From the NCBI GenBank assembly GCA_009773805.1, contig WTXA01000001.1, positions 248,001 to 312,000 of the forward strand: a stretch of DNA of 64,000 bases, read 5' to 3'. The notes beneath the pieces were generated by a model. That model did not search any database, was not told the DNA's origin, and saw nothing but the letters and a program-made list of their open reading frames with translations. The translations under genes and the position numbers were made by a program. How positions within the stretch are numbered: the stretch's first letter is position 1; every line of letters begins with the position of its first letter. This document shows, piece after piece, positions 49,700 through 58,581 of this stretch. Source of the stretch: Fusobacteriota bacterium. Its GTDB lineage: Bacteria > Bacillota > TC1.

Positions 49700-51487
49700 C
49701 TAGACTTCTTCTAATAGTCTTCTAATTTTATTCCACTCGTTTTGTAATTCTACACTAAGCTCCCGATTTCCTTCTTTTTCAGCAATTTTTATTGAATTTA
49801 TTACTCTATCAATTTCATTCTTATAATAAATTCTCTTCACTTTATTAAGATAACTAACAAAATCAGGATAATCAACTTTTGGAATATCTTCTTTCACAGC
49901 TAAATATACTATTAAATTTTTTGCTTTATTATCCTCTAGTTTATCGATCATGTACTTGATAGTTCTAAACTCAACTGGTATAGAGAGAATTTCCATTAAG
50001 GCCTTTTTTATTAAACTATTACTGAAAAATTCCTCAAAATTCTCCTTTAATAGTTCTTCAGAATATTCGAGTTGATTAATTACTAACTTTAGAACACTTA
50101 ATTGAGCTTTTTCATATGGATCATTAATATTTATTTCTTTTTCCTTAGAATTTATAACTTTAACTTCATCCGTATTGATCTTATCACTACCTTTAAATAT
50201 AATATCTTCAAGATCTTCTTTACTAATATCCAATTCATCACTTAATATTTTAATATATTCATTTCTTAATAAAGGATCTTGCTGTGCCATAATTTCTGGC
50301 AAAACATTTCTAGCACACTTCACCTTATCTTCAGGTTCTCTGTAATTATAAATTTCCTTACTTAAATCTAGTAAATATCTAAAGGAACTCTTAGCTTTTC
50401 TTATTCTTTCAAGAAACGAATTCAAGCCGAATCTATTGATAAATTCATCTGGATCCTTTGCCCCTTGTAGATCTGATATTTTAACGCTTACATTTAATGG
50501 TCTTAAAATACTTACGGCCCTAATGGCTGCATTCTTACCTGCTAAATCATTATCATATACCATAATTATTTCATTGGTATATCTAGTTAGTAGTCTTCCT
50601 TGTTCTTCTGTAAATGAGGTTCCTAAAGAGGCTACAGCATTGAATACTCCTTTTTGCCAAACTGAAACCACATCCATATAACCTTCCATGACTAATACTT
50701 GATTTTTCTTTTTAATCTCGTCTTTAGCGTTATTTAGACCATAAAGGTTGTATTTTTTCTTAAATATAGTAGTTTCTGGACTATTTAAGTATTTAGGCTC
50801 ACTATTGCCTATTACTCTTCCTCCAAAACCTATAATCTTACTCTGAACATTTTCTATTGGAAATATTAATCTATTGAAAAACTTACTGTAAATTTTACCT
50901 TCCATACTTTTTGAAAATATTCCACTATCTAGTAGTTCATCCTGGCTATAACCTAGTTTTGAAAGTTGATCAATTAATTCTTCGCTTTTATATGGAGCGT
51001 ATCCAATTTTGAATTTTTCTAAAGTTTCTTTTGATAATCCTCTATTTTTTGCATAAGCATAAGCCTCTTTACCATATTCATCGTGTAGTTTTTTATAAAA
51101 ATACCTTGCTACAAACTGATGTATAGTAAATTGTCTTTCTTTTTTAATATCTTCTTCAGGATTTTTTTGTCTTCCATGATCATTATAATTATTATCAGCT
51201 AAAGAGATGCCTGCTTTATCAGCAAGATATTTTAAGGCTTCTCCAAAAGAAAGACTTTCATGTTCAATAAGAAAGGTAAATACATTGCCTGATGCATTAC
51301 AACCAAAGCAATGATATATTTGCTTGTCAGGACTAACTGTAAAAGATGGAGTTTTTTCATTATGAAAAGGACAGTTAGTAATAAAGTTTCTACCCCTTTT
51401 TTTAAGGGGTAGAAACTCACCAATAACTGTTACAATATCTGATTTCAACTTTATTTCTTCAATGATATTATCATTGTAAAAGCCCAT
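49700..51487 (-). CDS. dnaG: DNA primase DnaG
   Basis: It makes RNA primers for replication. The 595-residue protein has the N-terminal zinc site C39, H42, C60 and C63, the RNA polymerase domain, a Toprim domain with VMEGYMDVVSV and MVYDNDLAGKNAA, and a C-terminal helicase-binding domain. It begins 4 bases after the iscU stop, so translation is probably coupled to it. Confidence 0.97.
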   Translation of the reverse strand: MGFYNDNIIEEIKLKSDIVTVIGEFLPLKKRGRNFITNCPFHNEKTPSFTVSPDKQIYHCFGCNASGNVFTFLIEHESLSFGEALKYLADKAGISLADNNYNDHGRQKNPEEDIKKERQFTIHQFVARYFYKKLHDEYGKEAYAYAKNRGLSKETLEKFKIGYAPYKSEELIDQLSKLGYSQDELLDSGIFSKSMEGKIYSKFFNRLIFPIENVQSKIIGFGGRVIGNSEPKYLNSPETTIFKKKYNLYGLNNAKDEIKKKNQVLVMEGYMDVVSVWQKGVFNAVASLGTSFTEEQGRLLTRYTNEIIMVYDNDLAGKNAAIRAVSILRPLNVSVKISDLQGAKDPDEFINRFGLNSFLERIRKAKSSFRYLLDLSKEIYNYREPEDKVKCARNVLPEIMAQQDPLLRNEYIKILSDELDISKEDLEDIIFKGSDKINTDEVKVINSKEKEININDPYEKAQLSVLKLVINQLEYSEELLKENFEEFFSNSLIKKALMEILSIPVEFRTIKYMIDKLEDNKAKNLIVYLAVKEDIPKVDYPDFVSYLNKVKRIYYKNEIDRVINSIKIAEKEGNRELSVELQNEWNKIRRLLEEV

Positions 51488-51491
51488 TCTT

Positions 51492-51929
51492 TTATTCCTC
51501 TACTTCTAAATATTCTTCGTGTACATCTTCCTTCGGTTTTTTCAAGCCTTTGATTTTTATATGATTTTTTTCAGCATAATCCCATAGTGCAGCATTAATT
51601 GCTTCCTCAGCTAATAGTGAACAATGTACTTTGTTGGCTGGTAGACCATCTAGGGCTTCTGCGACTTTTTTATTAGTAATAGTAAGTGCTTCTTCTACTG
51701 TTTTACCAATTACTAACTCTGTAGCCATACTACTTGTAGCAATTGCAGCTCCACATCCAAAAGTTTTAAACTTTACATCTTCGATTATACCTTTATCATT
51801 AACTTTTAGATAAATTCTCATTATATCTCCGCATTTCGCGTTACCTACGGTACCGACTCCTGATGCATCTTCAATTTCGCCCATATTTCTTGGATTCATA
51901 AAATAATCCATAACTTTTTTTGAATACAT
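51492..51929 (-). CDS. iscU: Iron-sulfur cluster scaffold protein IscU/NifU-like
   Basis: This scaffold assembles clusters with sulfur from IscS. The 145-residue protein has ligand cysteines C33 (AKCGD), C59 (FGCGAAIA) and C103 (VHCSL), plus Asp35. It ends with an acidic tail. The ATG is one base after the iscS stop. Confidence 0.95.
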   Translation of the reverse strand: MYSKKVMDYFMNPRNMGEIEDASGVGTVGNAKCGDIMRIYLKVNDKGIIEDVKFKTFGCGAAIATSSMATELVIGKTVEEALTITNKKVAEALDGLPANKVHCSLLAEEAINAALWDYAEKNHIKIKGLKKPKEDVHEEYLEVEE

Positions 51930-51930
51930 A

Positions 51931-53121
51931 CTAATACTCTCCTTTTTTATTCAAGAAGTCTTCATACAATGGAGACATCTCTCTTAGTTTCTCAATAATA
52001 TTTGGTAATTTTTCCAATAAGTAATCAGCTTCTTCTTTTGTACTATATTCACTTATTGATATCCTAAGTGAACCGTGTGCTATTTCATGAGGTAATCCAA
52101 TACCTAGTAAAACATGTGATGGATCTAAAGAACCTGAGGTGCAAGCTGAACCACTTGATGCACAAATTCCATACATATCAAGAGCTAATAACATTGATTC
52201 TCCTTCAATAAAACTAAAGCTAAAGTTTGCATTTCCTGGAATACGATTTTGTCTACATCCATTCAATCTAACATAAGGAATTCTTTCTAAGACATTATCT
52301 ATAATATATTCTCTTAATTCGAGTATTTTATCTTCTTTTTCATCAAGGTTTTGTAATGTCTGATCAAGTGCTTTTGCTAAGCCTACAATTCCAGCAACAT
52401 TTTCAGTTCCTGGTCTTTTCTTTTTCTCTTGACCTCCACCAAATATTAAGTTTTCTATTTGAACACCTTTTCTAATATATAAGGCACCAACACCTTTTGG
52501 TCCATGAATCTTATGTCCTGAAAGTGATAACATATCAACTCCCAATTCTTTAATATCAACATGTGCCTTCCCTATGAGTTGCACAGCATCTGTATGTACA
52601 AGAATATTTTTACCTTTTACATACTCTACTATTTCTCGTATTGGTTGTATAGTACCAATTTCATTGTTAACTGCCATTACACTAATTAAAATAGTATCAT
52701 CTCTAACTGCTTTTTTAAATTCTTCAAAATTCAATATCCCATCTGCTCTAACAGGAACATAGGTCACTTCAAATCCTTCTTTTTCTAATTGTTCTGCAGA
52801 ATGTAGTACTGCATGATGTTCAATTGTGGAGGTAATTATATGATTACCTTTATTTTTCAGCTTTCTTGCAGCTCCAAGAACTGCCCAGTTGTCCGCTTCA
52901 GTTGCTCCACTTGTGAAATATATTTCTTTAGGTTCTACACCTAGATTATTTGCTAAACTAATTCTAGCATTTTCTATAATAGATTTTACTCTATTGCCAA
53001 AATCGTAGACACTAGAAGGATTCCCATATTCATTTTTATAAATATCAATCATTTCTTCAATAACTGTATCATGCATTTTAGTTGTAGCTGCATTGTCAAA
53101 ATATATAATTTTTTCTTTCAT
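51931..53121 (-). CDS. iscS: Cysteine desulfurase IscS/NifS
   Basis: This PLP enzyme delivers persulfide sulfur to IscU and to tRNA thiolation. The 396-residue protein has YFDNAATTKMH, SGATEADNWAV, the PLP-lysine motif SLSGHKIHGPKGVGALY and the mobile catalytic cysteine in SSGSACTSGS (about 326). It is 2 bases after iscR. Confidence 0.96.
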   Translation of the reverse strand: MKEKIIYFDNAATTKMHDTVIEEMIDIYKNEYGNPSSVYDFGNRVKSIIENARISLANNLGVEPKEIYFTSGATEADNWAVLGAARKLKNKGNHIITSTIEHHAVLHSAEQLEKEGFEVTYVPVRADGILNFEEFKKAVRDDTILISVMAVNNEIGTIQPIREIVEYVKGKNILVHTDAVQLIGKAHVDIKELGVDMLSLSGHKIHGPKGVGALYIRKGVQIENLIFGGGQEKKKRPGTENVAGIVGLAKALDQTLQNLDEKEDKILELREYIIDNVLERIPYVRLNGCRQNRIPGNANFSFSFIEGESMLLALDMYGICASSGSACTSGSLDPSHVLLGIGLPHEIAHGSLRISISEYSTKEEADYLLEKLPNIIEKLREMSPLYEDFLNKKGEY

Positions 53122-53123
53122 AT

Positions 53124-53564
53124 TTATTGCTCCTTCATTTTATTCAAATATGATTTGAGAACATCTTCTATTGTCATATTTTCTATTACATCTCTAATCT
53201 TGACGTTAATTTCTTCACATACAATTTGAGAGAAGCAATTCTCCTTGACCTTACAAGATTTATCATTAACTTCACTACATCCACCTACATCAAGTTTCCC
53301 TTCAAGTTCATAAAGAACTTCAGAAACTTTAATTTCACTAGGGTGCTTGGCTAAGCTATATCCGCCAAGTGAGCCTCTTTGTGTCCTGACTAAATCAGCC
53401 TTCTTCAGTTTGGCTATGATTCTTTCAAGATAAGCTTCGGAAATATTTCTTTTATTAGCTATGGTTTTCAAAACTAAATATGAATCATTAGGATTATTTA
53501 TATATGCTATTGCTAAGTCTGCCATTGCTATTAAGCCATATTTACCTTTTGTAGAAAGCTTCAT
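53124..53564 (-). CDS. iscR: Rrf2 family regulator, IscR-like
   Basis: This is the probable [2Fe-2S]-sensing repressor of the isc operon. From the ATG at 53564 the protein is 146 residues with the winged helix MKLSTKGKYGLIAMADLA... and RTQRGSLGGYSL. Cysteines C96, C104, C110 and C116 lie in the cluster loop, as in IscR; CymR lacks them. AAAGGAG lies just before this ATG, while the frame is open upstream to 53615 without a site. It heads iscR-iscS-iscU-dnaG-rpoD. Confidence 0.92.
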   Translation of the reverse strand: MKLSTKGKYGLIAMADLAIAYINNPNDSYLVLKTIANKRNISEAYLERIIAKLKKADLVRTQRGSLGGYSLAKHPSEIKVSEVLYELEGKLDVGGCSEVNDKSCKVKENCFSQIVCEEINVKIRDVIENMTIEDVLKSYLNKMKEQ

Positions 53565-53576
53565 GATTTCTCCTTT

Positions 53577-53600
53577 CCAACTAAATAAGTTGGTATTCCA
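53577..53600. promoter_or_regulatory. Operator-like site at the iscR transcription start
   Basis: It contains the dyad CCAACT-AAATA-AGTTGG (53577-53593) followed by TATTCCA. It lies just downstream of the -10 of the iscR promoter. A related 24-base copy lies upstream of the -35. Binding by IscR is inferred. Confidence 0.45.
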
Positions 53601-53605
53601 CAACA

Positions 53606-53634
53606 ATATTATCATCTTGATAATCTAATGTCAA
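53606..53634 (-). promoter_or_regulatory. Consensus promoter of iscR-iscS-iscU-dnaG-rpoD
   Basis: On the minus strand TTGACA (53629-53634, perfect -35), a 17-base spacer and TAATAT (53606-53611). It lies 25 bases after the radical SAM gene stop. Confidence 0.85.
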
Positions 53635-53655
53635 CCAAATTAGTAGGTTATTCCA
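53632..53655. promoter_or_regulatory. Second operator-like site upstream of the iscR -35
   Basis: This 24-base stretch carries AACC-N9-GGTT and ends TTATTCCA. Aligned without gaps it matches the downstream site (53577-53600) at 15 of 24 bases, including TATTCCA. It overlaps the -35. Confidence 0.4.
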
Positions 53656-53659
53656 AAAA

Positions 53660-55234
53660 TTAGGCTTTGTCGATTGAAGGATAATCAAAAATACTCCACA
53701 AATCATCATAATTGAACTTGTAATTAGTTGGTTTCATTTTAATGACAGAAATATCATGTCCTATAAATGATATTTCTATTGGGAGTGTAATAACATTATT
53801 AAGTGATTTTTCAAATCTCAGAAAATACGGCAATCGTTTCATTTTGTTAGTAAGGTACCAATCTAATTGTAACAATGCAAAAACTACAATCCGATCTAAA
53901 TTGGGAATAGAATTAATTAAATAATTGTATAAAAATTCATATTTATCATTTAAGGACATCAAATTTTCCATATTAAAGAGCAATTCACCCATATTACGGA
54001 ATAAACTAAAATGATCATCTACAATGCTCATAAGATAAACGAAGGTTTGTCTGAAATATTTTTTGTTATAGAAGCTATCTACAGCTTCTTCAACATACTT
54101 TATCTCCAACAGATCCTCACTACTTAACCAACTATTTTTTAGAATTTCGTAGGGCGGGTAATTCCTATATTTAATACCATAATTCGCAGCTTCCTTATAC
54201 ATAGTCGTATTGGGGATAACCTTAAGGAATCCAACCTGTAGCATTTGAGCTTTTAACATATATATTTCATTGAAGGACCTTTTAAAGGATTCTAAGTCCT
54301 CATACGGTAGACCAGCAATCAAATCAGTATGTAAATGAAGATTTCCTTTCGATAATAGCAGTTTAATACGCTCTTTAATTTTACTAAAATCATTATTTCT
54401 ATTTATCGCTTTTAAGGTATCAGCATTAGTTGTTTGAATACCAATTTCTAATTGGAATAGTTTGTCTGGGCTTTCATGTAAGATTTGTACTAATGAATCA
54501 TTCATTTTGTCTAAACTTACCTCAAAATGAAAATTGCATTTATATTTTTCTAATAAAAATAGACCTTCGACTATGGCTTTAGACCAGTTGACATTAGCAT
54601 TAAAGGTTCTATCTATAAATTTTACTTGTTTGACCCCATTCTCCACTAATATTTTTATTTCTGTTAATATTTTTTCTGATGACTTTAATCTTAGTGTATT
54701 ATCAGAACCTGATAAACAATAAGTACAATGAAAAGGACAGCCTCTGCTACCTTCATAATAGACAATTTTATTCTCAAGTTGATCTAAGATGTCCTCATAA
54801 ACAAAAGGTTGGTCATTTAGATCAATAAAATCCATCTCTCTCACTAACAATTTTGGCATACTAAATTTATTTTCAAGTAACTTTCTAAATGCTATTTCTC
54901 CTTCACCAATAATTAAATGATCAATAAATGGATATTTCTCATAACTATCACAAATTTCAGGTCCACCAAGTACTATTTTTATATTACTATTGATGGTTTT
55001 AAAATTTTCAGCTAATTTAAGTATTGTTTCCTTGTTCCAGACATATGTTGCAAAACATAAAGCATCATACTTACCCCTATTAATTTTATGGAACACCTTG
55101 TCTATAGACTCATTAATTGAAAATTCTAATAAATCTATATCAATAGCCAAGTCTTTCACATAACTATATAATGCATAAATAGCTAGGTTTTTATGAATAT
55201 ATTTTGAGTTTATACCAATAATTCCTATCTTCAT
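53660..55234 (-). CDS. B12-binding radical SAM protein (DUF4080 family)
   Basis: The 524-residue protein has an N-terminal cobalamin-binding-like domain (1-130, with IVLGGPEICDSYEKYPFIDHLIIGEGE) and a radical SAM domain with the cluster motif C-x3-C-x2-C in SRGCPFHCTYCLSG. IEIGIQTTN and HTDLIAGLPYEDLESF follow, then a C-terminal DUF4080-like region. The substrate is unknown. The start overlaps the dgt stop by 4 bases. Confidence 0.85.
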   Translation of the reverse strand: MKIGIIGINSKYIHKNLAIYALYSYVKDLAIDIDLLEFSINESIDKVFHKINRGKYDALCFATYVWNKETILKLAENFKTINSNIKIVLGGPEICDSYEKYPFIDHLIIGEGEIAFRKLLENKFSMPKLLVREMDFIDLNDQPFVYEDILDQLENKIVYYEGSRGCPFHCTYCLSGSDNTLRLKSSEKILTEIKILVENGVKQVKFIDRTFNANVNWSKAIVEGLFLLEKYKCNFHFEVSLDKMNDSLVQILHESPDKLFQLEIGIQTTNADTLKAINRNNDFSKIKERIKLLLSKGNLHLHTDLIAGLPYEDLESFKRSFNEIYMLKAQMLQVGFLKVIPNTTMYKEAANYGIKYRNYPPYEILKNSWLSSEDLLEIKYVEEAVDSFYNKKYFRQTFVYLMSIVDDHFSLFRNMGELLFNMENLMSLNDKYEFLYNYLINSIPNLDRIVVFALLQLDWYLTNKMKRLPYFLRFEKSLNNVITLPIEISFIGHDISVIKMKPTNYKFNYDDLWSIFDYPSIDKA

Positions 55235-56244
55235 TCAATTTTTTCCTTATAGCCTTTTGGTAAGAAAAGCTCTTTAAATATCTTAATTGCATAACTATCT
55301 GTCATACCAGATATATAATCTACTACATTAACTATCAATTCATTACCATTTTTATGATATTCTCTAGGCAAAGCATCAACATTTTCAAGATAATAATCAA
55401 ACAATTCTGTTAGTAAACGTTCAACTTTTGCTTCTTCTTCTTTAGCTTTTGAATTTATGTAAACATGATCAAACATATATACCCTTAGTCTATCCATTGC
55501 TGCTTGAATATCCTTATCCATTTTAATAGTATTATAACCCTCACTAGAATATATAATTGATTCAACCAGCTTATTGATACGTGCGCTATTTGTGGTCCCT
55601 AAAATATCTAATTCTTCTTTAGGTAAATCTGCTTCTTTTAAAATACCACCTCTTAAAGCATCATCTATGTCATGATTTAAATAGGCAACTCGGTCACTGA
55701 TTCTTACTATTTGTCCTTCTAAGGTTATTGGCATTTTTGATTTTCCACTATGTCCTAGAATTCCATCTCTAACCTCGAATGTAAGATTCAATCCTTTACC
55801 ATTCTTTTCAAGTACTTCAACAACTCTAAGACTTTGTTCATTATGATAAAAATGTAATCCTTGTTTTTTTAATATTTCATCTATAACCTTTTCACCACTA
55901 TGTCCAAAAGGAGTATGTCCTAAATCATGACCTAGTGCAATTGCTTCTGTTAGATCTTCATTTAATCTCAAGCCTCTGGCTATCGTTCTAGCTATTGCCG
56001 AAACTTCTAAAGTATGGGTTAACCTAGTTCTATAGTGATCACCTGGAGAAATAAAAACTTGAGTTTTATGCATTAACCTACGAAAAGCCTTACTATGTAT
56101 AATTCTGTCACGATCTCGTTGATATTCTGTACGCAAACCACAAGGAACTTCAAAAATTTCCCTGCCTTGACTAGCTTTACTTAATGAGGCATTTTTCGAA
56201 AGATTTTGTTCTTCAAAATCTTCCCATTTATTCCTAATAGTCAT
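55231..56244 (-). CDS. dgt: Deoxyguanosinetriphosphate triphosphohydrolase-like protein (dNTPase)
   Basis: This HD-superfamily enzyme hydrolyses dNTPs to nucleoside and triphosphate. The 337-residue protein has RDRIIHSKAFRRLMHKTQV, RLTHTLEVSAIARTIARGL and the HD motif ALGHDLGHTPFGHSGE. GGAGG lies before the ATG. In Firmicutes dgt usually leads directly into dnaG-rpoD; here the radical SAM and isc genes lie between. Confidence 0.93.
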   Translation of the reverse strand: MTIRNKWEDFEEQNLSKNASLSKASQGREIFEVPCGLRTEYQRDRDRIIHSKAFRRLMHKTQVFISPGDHYRTRLTHTLEVSAIARTIARGLRLNEDLTEAIALGHDLGHTPFGHSGEKVIDEILKKQGLHFYHNEQSLRVVEVLEKNGKGLNLTFEVRDGILGHSGKSKMPITLEGQIVRISDRVAYLNHDIDDALRGGILKEADLPKEELDILGTTNSARINKLVESIIYSSEGYNTIKMDKDIQAAMDRLRVYMFDHVYINSKAKEEEAKVERLLTELFDYYLENVDALPREYHKNGNELIVNVVDYISGMTDSYAIKIFKELFLPKGYKEKIE

Positions 56245-56253
56245 GTTTCCTCC

Positions 56254-58581
56254 TTATTTTAAATAAACAATTGTAGCTCCTATACTACCTTCACTAGCAT
56301 CGCCATAACGAAAACTTTTAATGAAGGAGATACCTTTCAAATATTCCCATATTGCTTTTCTTAATGCACCTGTCCCCATGCCATGTATTATCCTGACATG
56401 TGGGTATTTACTTAATACTGCTTCATCTAGGTATTTTTCAAGTTGATAAATACATTCATCTACAGTTTGGCCACGGACATCGATTTCCATAGGAATATGT
56501 CCTCTATTTACTTCTTTAATTATCCTATATGTTTCTTCTTCTTTGTTTGCATTAGACACTACCAGGTCATTATATGGTAAAGAAATTTTCATTATTCCTA
56601 TTTTAATGAGTGCGATTTTTTTATTATCATCAGTTTCAACAACCTCACCGCTTTTTCCTAATGATATAACCTTTACTTCTTGACCATTATTTAAAGTTTT
56701 AGTTCCGCTTTTGATATTTATAACATTTACTTGATCAAGTGTTTTCTCAAGATCTTTTATTCTATTTCGAGCTTTATTGGCTTGTTCAGGATTATTTAAT
56801 TTCAGTTCCTTTAGTTCTTTTATAATTACTTCACCTTCACGTTTTATATTTGTAAGAATATCACGTGATTTCTCTAAATCTTTATCAATTATTTTCTTGT
56901 TTTTATTTCTTATAGCAGCTTGTTCATTTTCTAGTTCAATTTTAATAAGCTGTATGGTTTTTTTCTCTTCTTCTATATCAACTATTTTTTCATTTAGTAA
57001 GCTTCTTTCTTCTTCAAGGGACTGTATTAATTGACTAGTTTCTAATTCGCTACTATCTATCAATGATTTTGCTTTAACGATTATTTCTTCCTTTAATCCA
57101 CATCTTTTGGCTACTTCAAGTCCTAAACTTGATCCAGGAGTTCCAATTACCAGTTTATAGGTAGGTTCTAAAGTCCTTACATCAAAGGTCATGGAAGCAT
57201 TTGAAAAGCCAGGAGTATTATAGGCAAAAACTTTTAATTCGCCATAATGGGTAGTTGTAATACTATGACTGCCTTTACTATTAATATAGTCTAATATTGA
57301 CATAGCTAAACTACTGCCTTCTTTAGGGTCTGTCCCATTACCTAATTCATCAAAAAGTAATAATGTACTTGAATCAGCCAAATCAAGCATTTCTTTTATG
57401 TTATATAGATGTCCTGAAAATGTAGAAAGAGAATTTTCTATACTTTGTTCATCCCCTATGTCTGCCAAGACTTTTTTAAAATAAGACATTTTCGAACCTT
57501 CACTGGCTGGTATTCCATAACCAAGTGAGATCATCAAAGCAAATAGACCTATCATTTTCAAAAGTACTGTCTTACCTCCAGTATTAGGGCCACTGATAAT
57601 TAAATTATTAAAGCCCTCACCTAAAAATAAATCATTAGCTACAACATTACCAAATAATAATGGATGTCTTGCATCATGAAGTTTAATATAACCATTATCA
57701 TTAATTTCAGGAACAAAACCCTTGAAGCTTTTAGTAAATAGAGCTTTGGCCATATAGAAATTATAGTAACCTAATGTTTCAAAGATAAGTGTCAAACTAT
57801 CTTTTTCAACATGTAAAGTTGCAGATATATTTCTAAGTATCTTATCAATTTCTTCAAGCTCATCTTTTTTTAATATGTTTAATTCGCCTCTGATATTACC
57901 AATTTCTAATGGTTCAATAAACACTGTACTTCCGCTGGCAGAAGTATCTTCAATAACTCCTGGTATTCTGTAAGCATATTCTCTTTTAACACTGAGGCAA
58001 TAACGATCGCCTCTTTTAACCACCACTTTTTCCTGAAGATATGTATCCATCGAAGATCTTTTCAACATATGTTCAAGTTGTTTCTTGACCTCATTATTTT
58101 TGCTTTTAATTTTTTTTCTTATACTATATAATTCTTCAGTAGCATCATCCTTTATCTGAGCATTTTCATCAATAATTGTATTAATCTTTTCTCTTAAATA
58201 CTTAATGTCAGTCAGGTTATTTAGAAGTCTTGAAAAAACAGGATTTTCTATTCCTAACTTAAAATAATTCAAAATATCTCTTGACGCTTTAAGCATTATA
58301 AGAAAATAGAATAAATCTTGTGGATTCAATAGAAAGCCACCTGATAATTTTTCTATGGAATCTTGCATGTCAGGAAGTGCACCATTGGGTGCATCTGGTT
58401 TAGTTCTTAATAAATTTATAGCCGAATTAGTTTCATAAAGACGGTCCTCTGCCACATTATATGAGACTGCAAGTTCCTGCTCCATAACCAACTTTTTACT
58501 TAAAGGGTGATAGGCATATTTTGCACATTTTTCTCTTATTATATCTAATTCTAATTTTACTATAGTTTTTTCCTGAACCAT
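56254..58581 (-). CDS. mutS2: MutS2 (endonuclease/ribosome rescue ATPase)
   Basis: In B. subtilis MutS2 acts on collided ribosomes and suppresses recombination. The 775-residue protein has the core helices, an ATPase domain with Walker A GPNTGGKTVLL and LLFDELGNGTDP, a long coiled coil (about 505-620), a KOW-like segment and a C-terminal Smr domain (DVRGQTVDECIYQLEKYLD..HGMGTGALR). It overlaps the U32 gene by one base. Confidence 0.95.
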   Translation of the reverse strand: MVQEKTIVKLELDIIREKCAKYAYHPLSKKLVMEQELAVSYNVAEDRLYETNSAINLLRTKPDAPNGALPDMQDSIEKLSGGFLLNPQDLFYFLIMLKASRDILNYFKLGIENPVFSRLLNNLTDIKYLREKINTIIDENAQIKDDATEELYSIRKKIKSKNNEVKKQLEHMLKRSSMDTYLQEKVVVKRGDRYCLSVKREYAYRIPGVIEDTSASGSTVFIEPLEIGNIRGELNILKKDELEEIDKILRNISATLHVEKDSLTLIFETLGYYNFYMAKALFTKSFKGFVPEINDNGYIKLHDARHPLLFGNVVANDLFLGEGFNNLIISGPNTGGKTVLLKMIGLFALMISLGYGIPASEGSKMSYFKKVLADIGDEQSIENSLSTFSGHLYNIKEMLDLADSSTLLLFDELGNGTDPKEGSSLAMSILDYINSKGSHSITTTHYGELKVFAYNTPGFSNASMTFDVRTLEPTYKLVIGTPGSSLGLEVAKRCGLKEEIIVKAKSLIDSSELETSQLIQSLEEERSLLNEKIVDIEEEKKTIQLIKIELENEQAAIRNKNKKIIDKDLEKSRDILTNIKREGEVIIKELKELKLNNPEQANKARNRIKDLEKTLDQVNVINIKSGTKTLNNGQEVKVISLGKSGEVVETDDNKKIALIKIGIMKISLPYNDLVVSNANKEEETYRIIKEVNRGHIPMEIDVRGQTVDECIYQLEKYLDEAVLSKYPHVRIIHGMGTGALRKAIWEYLKGISFIKSFRYGDASEGSIGATIVYLK

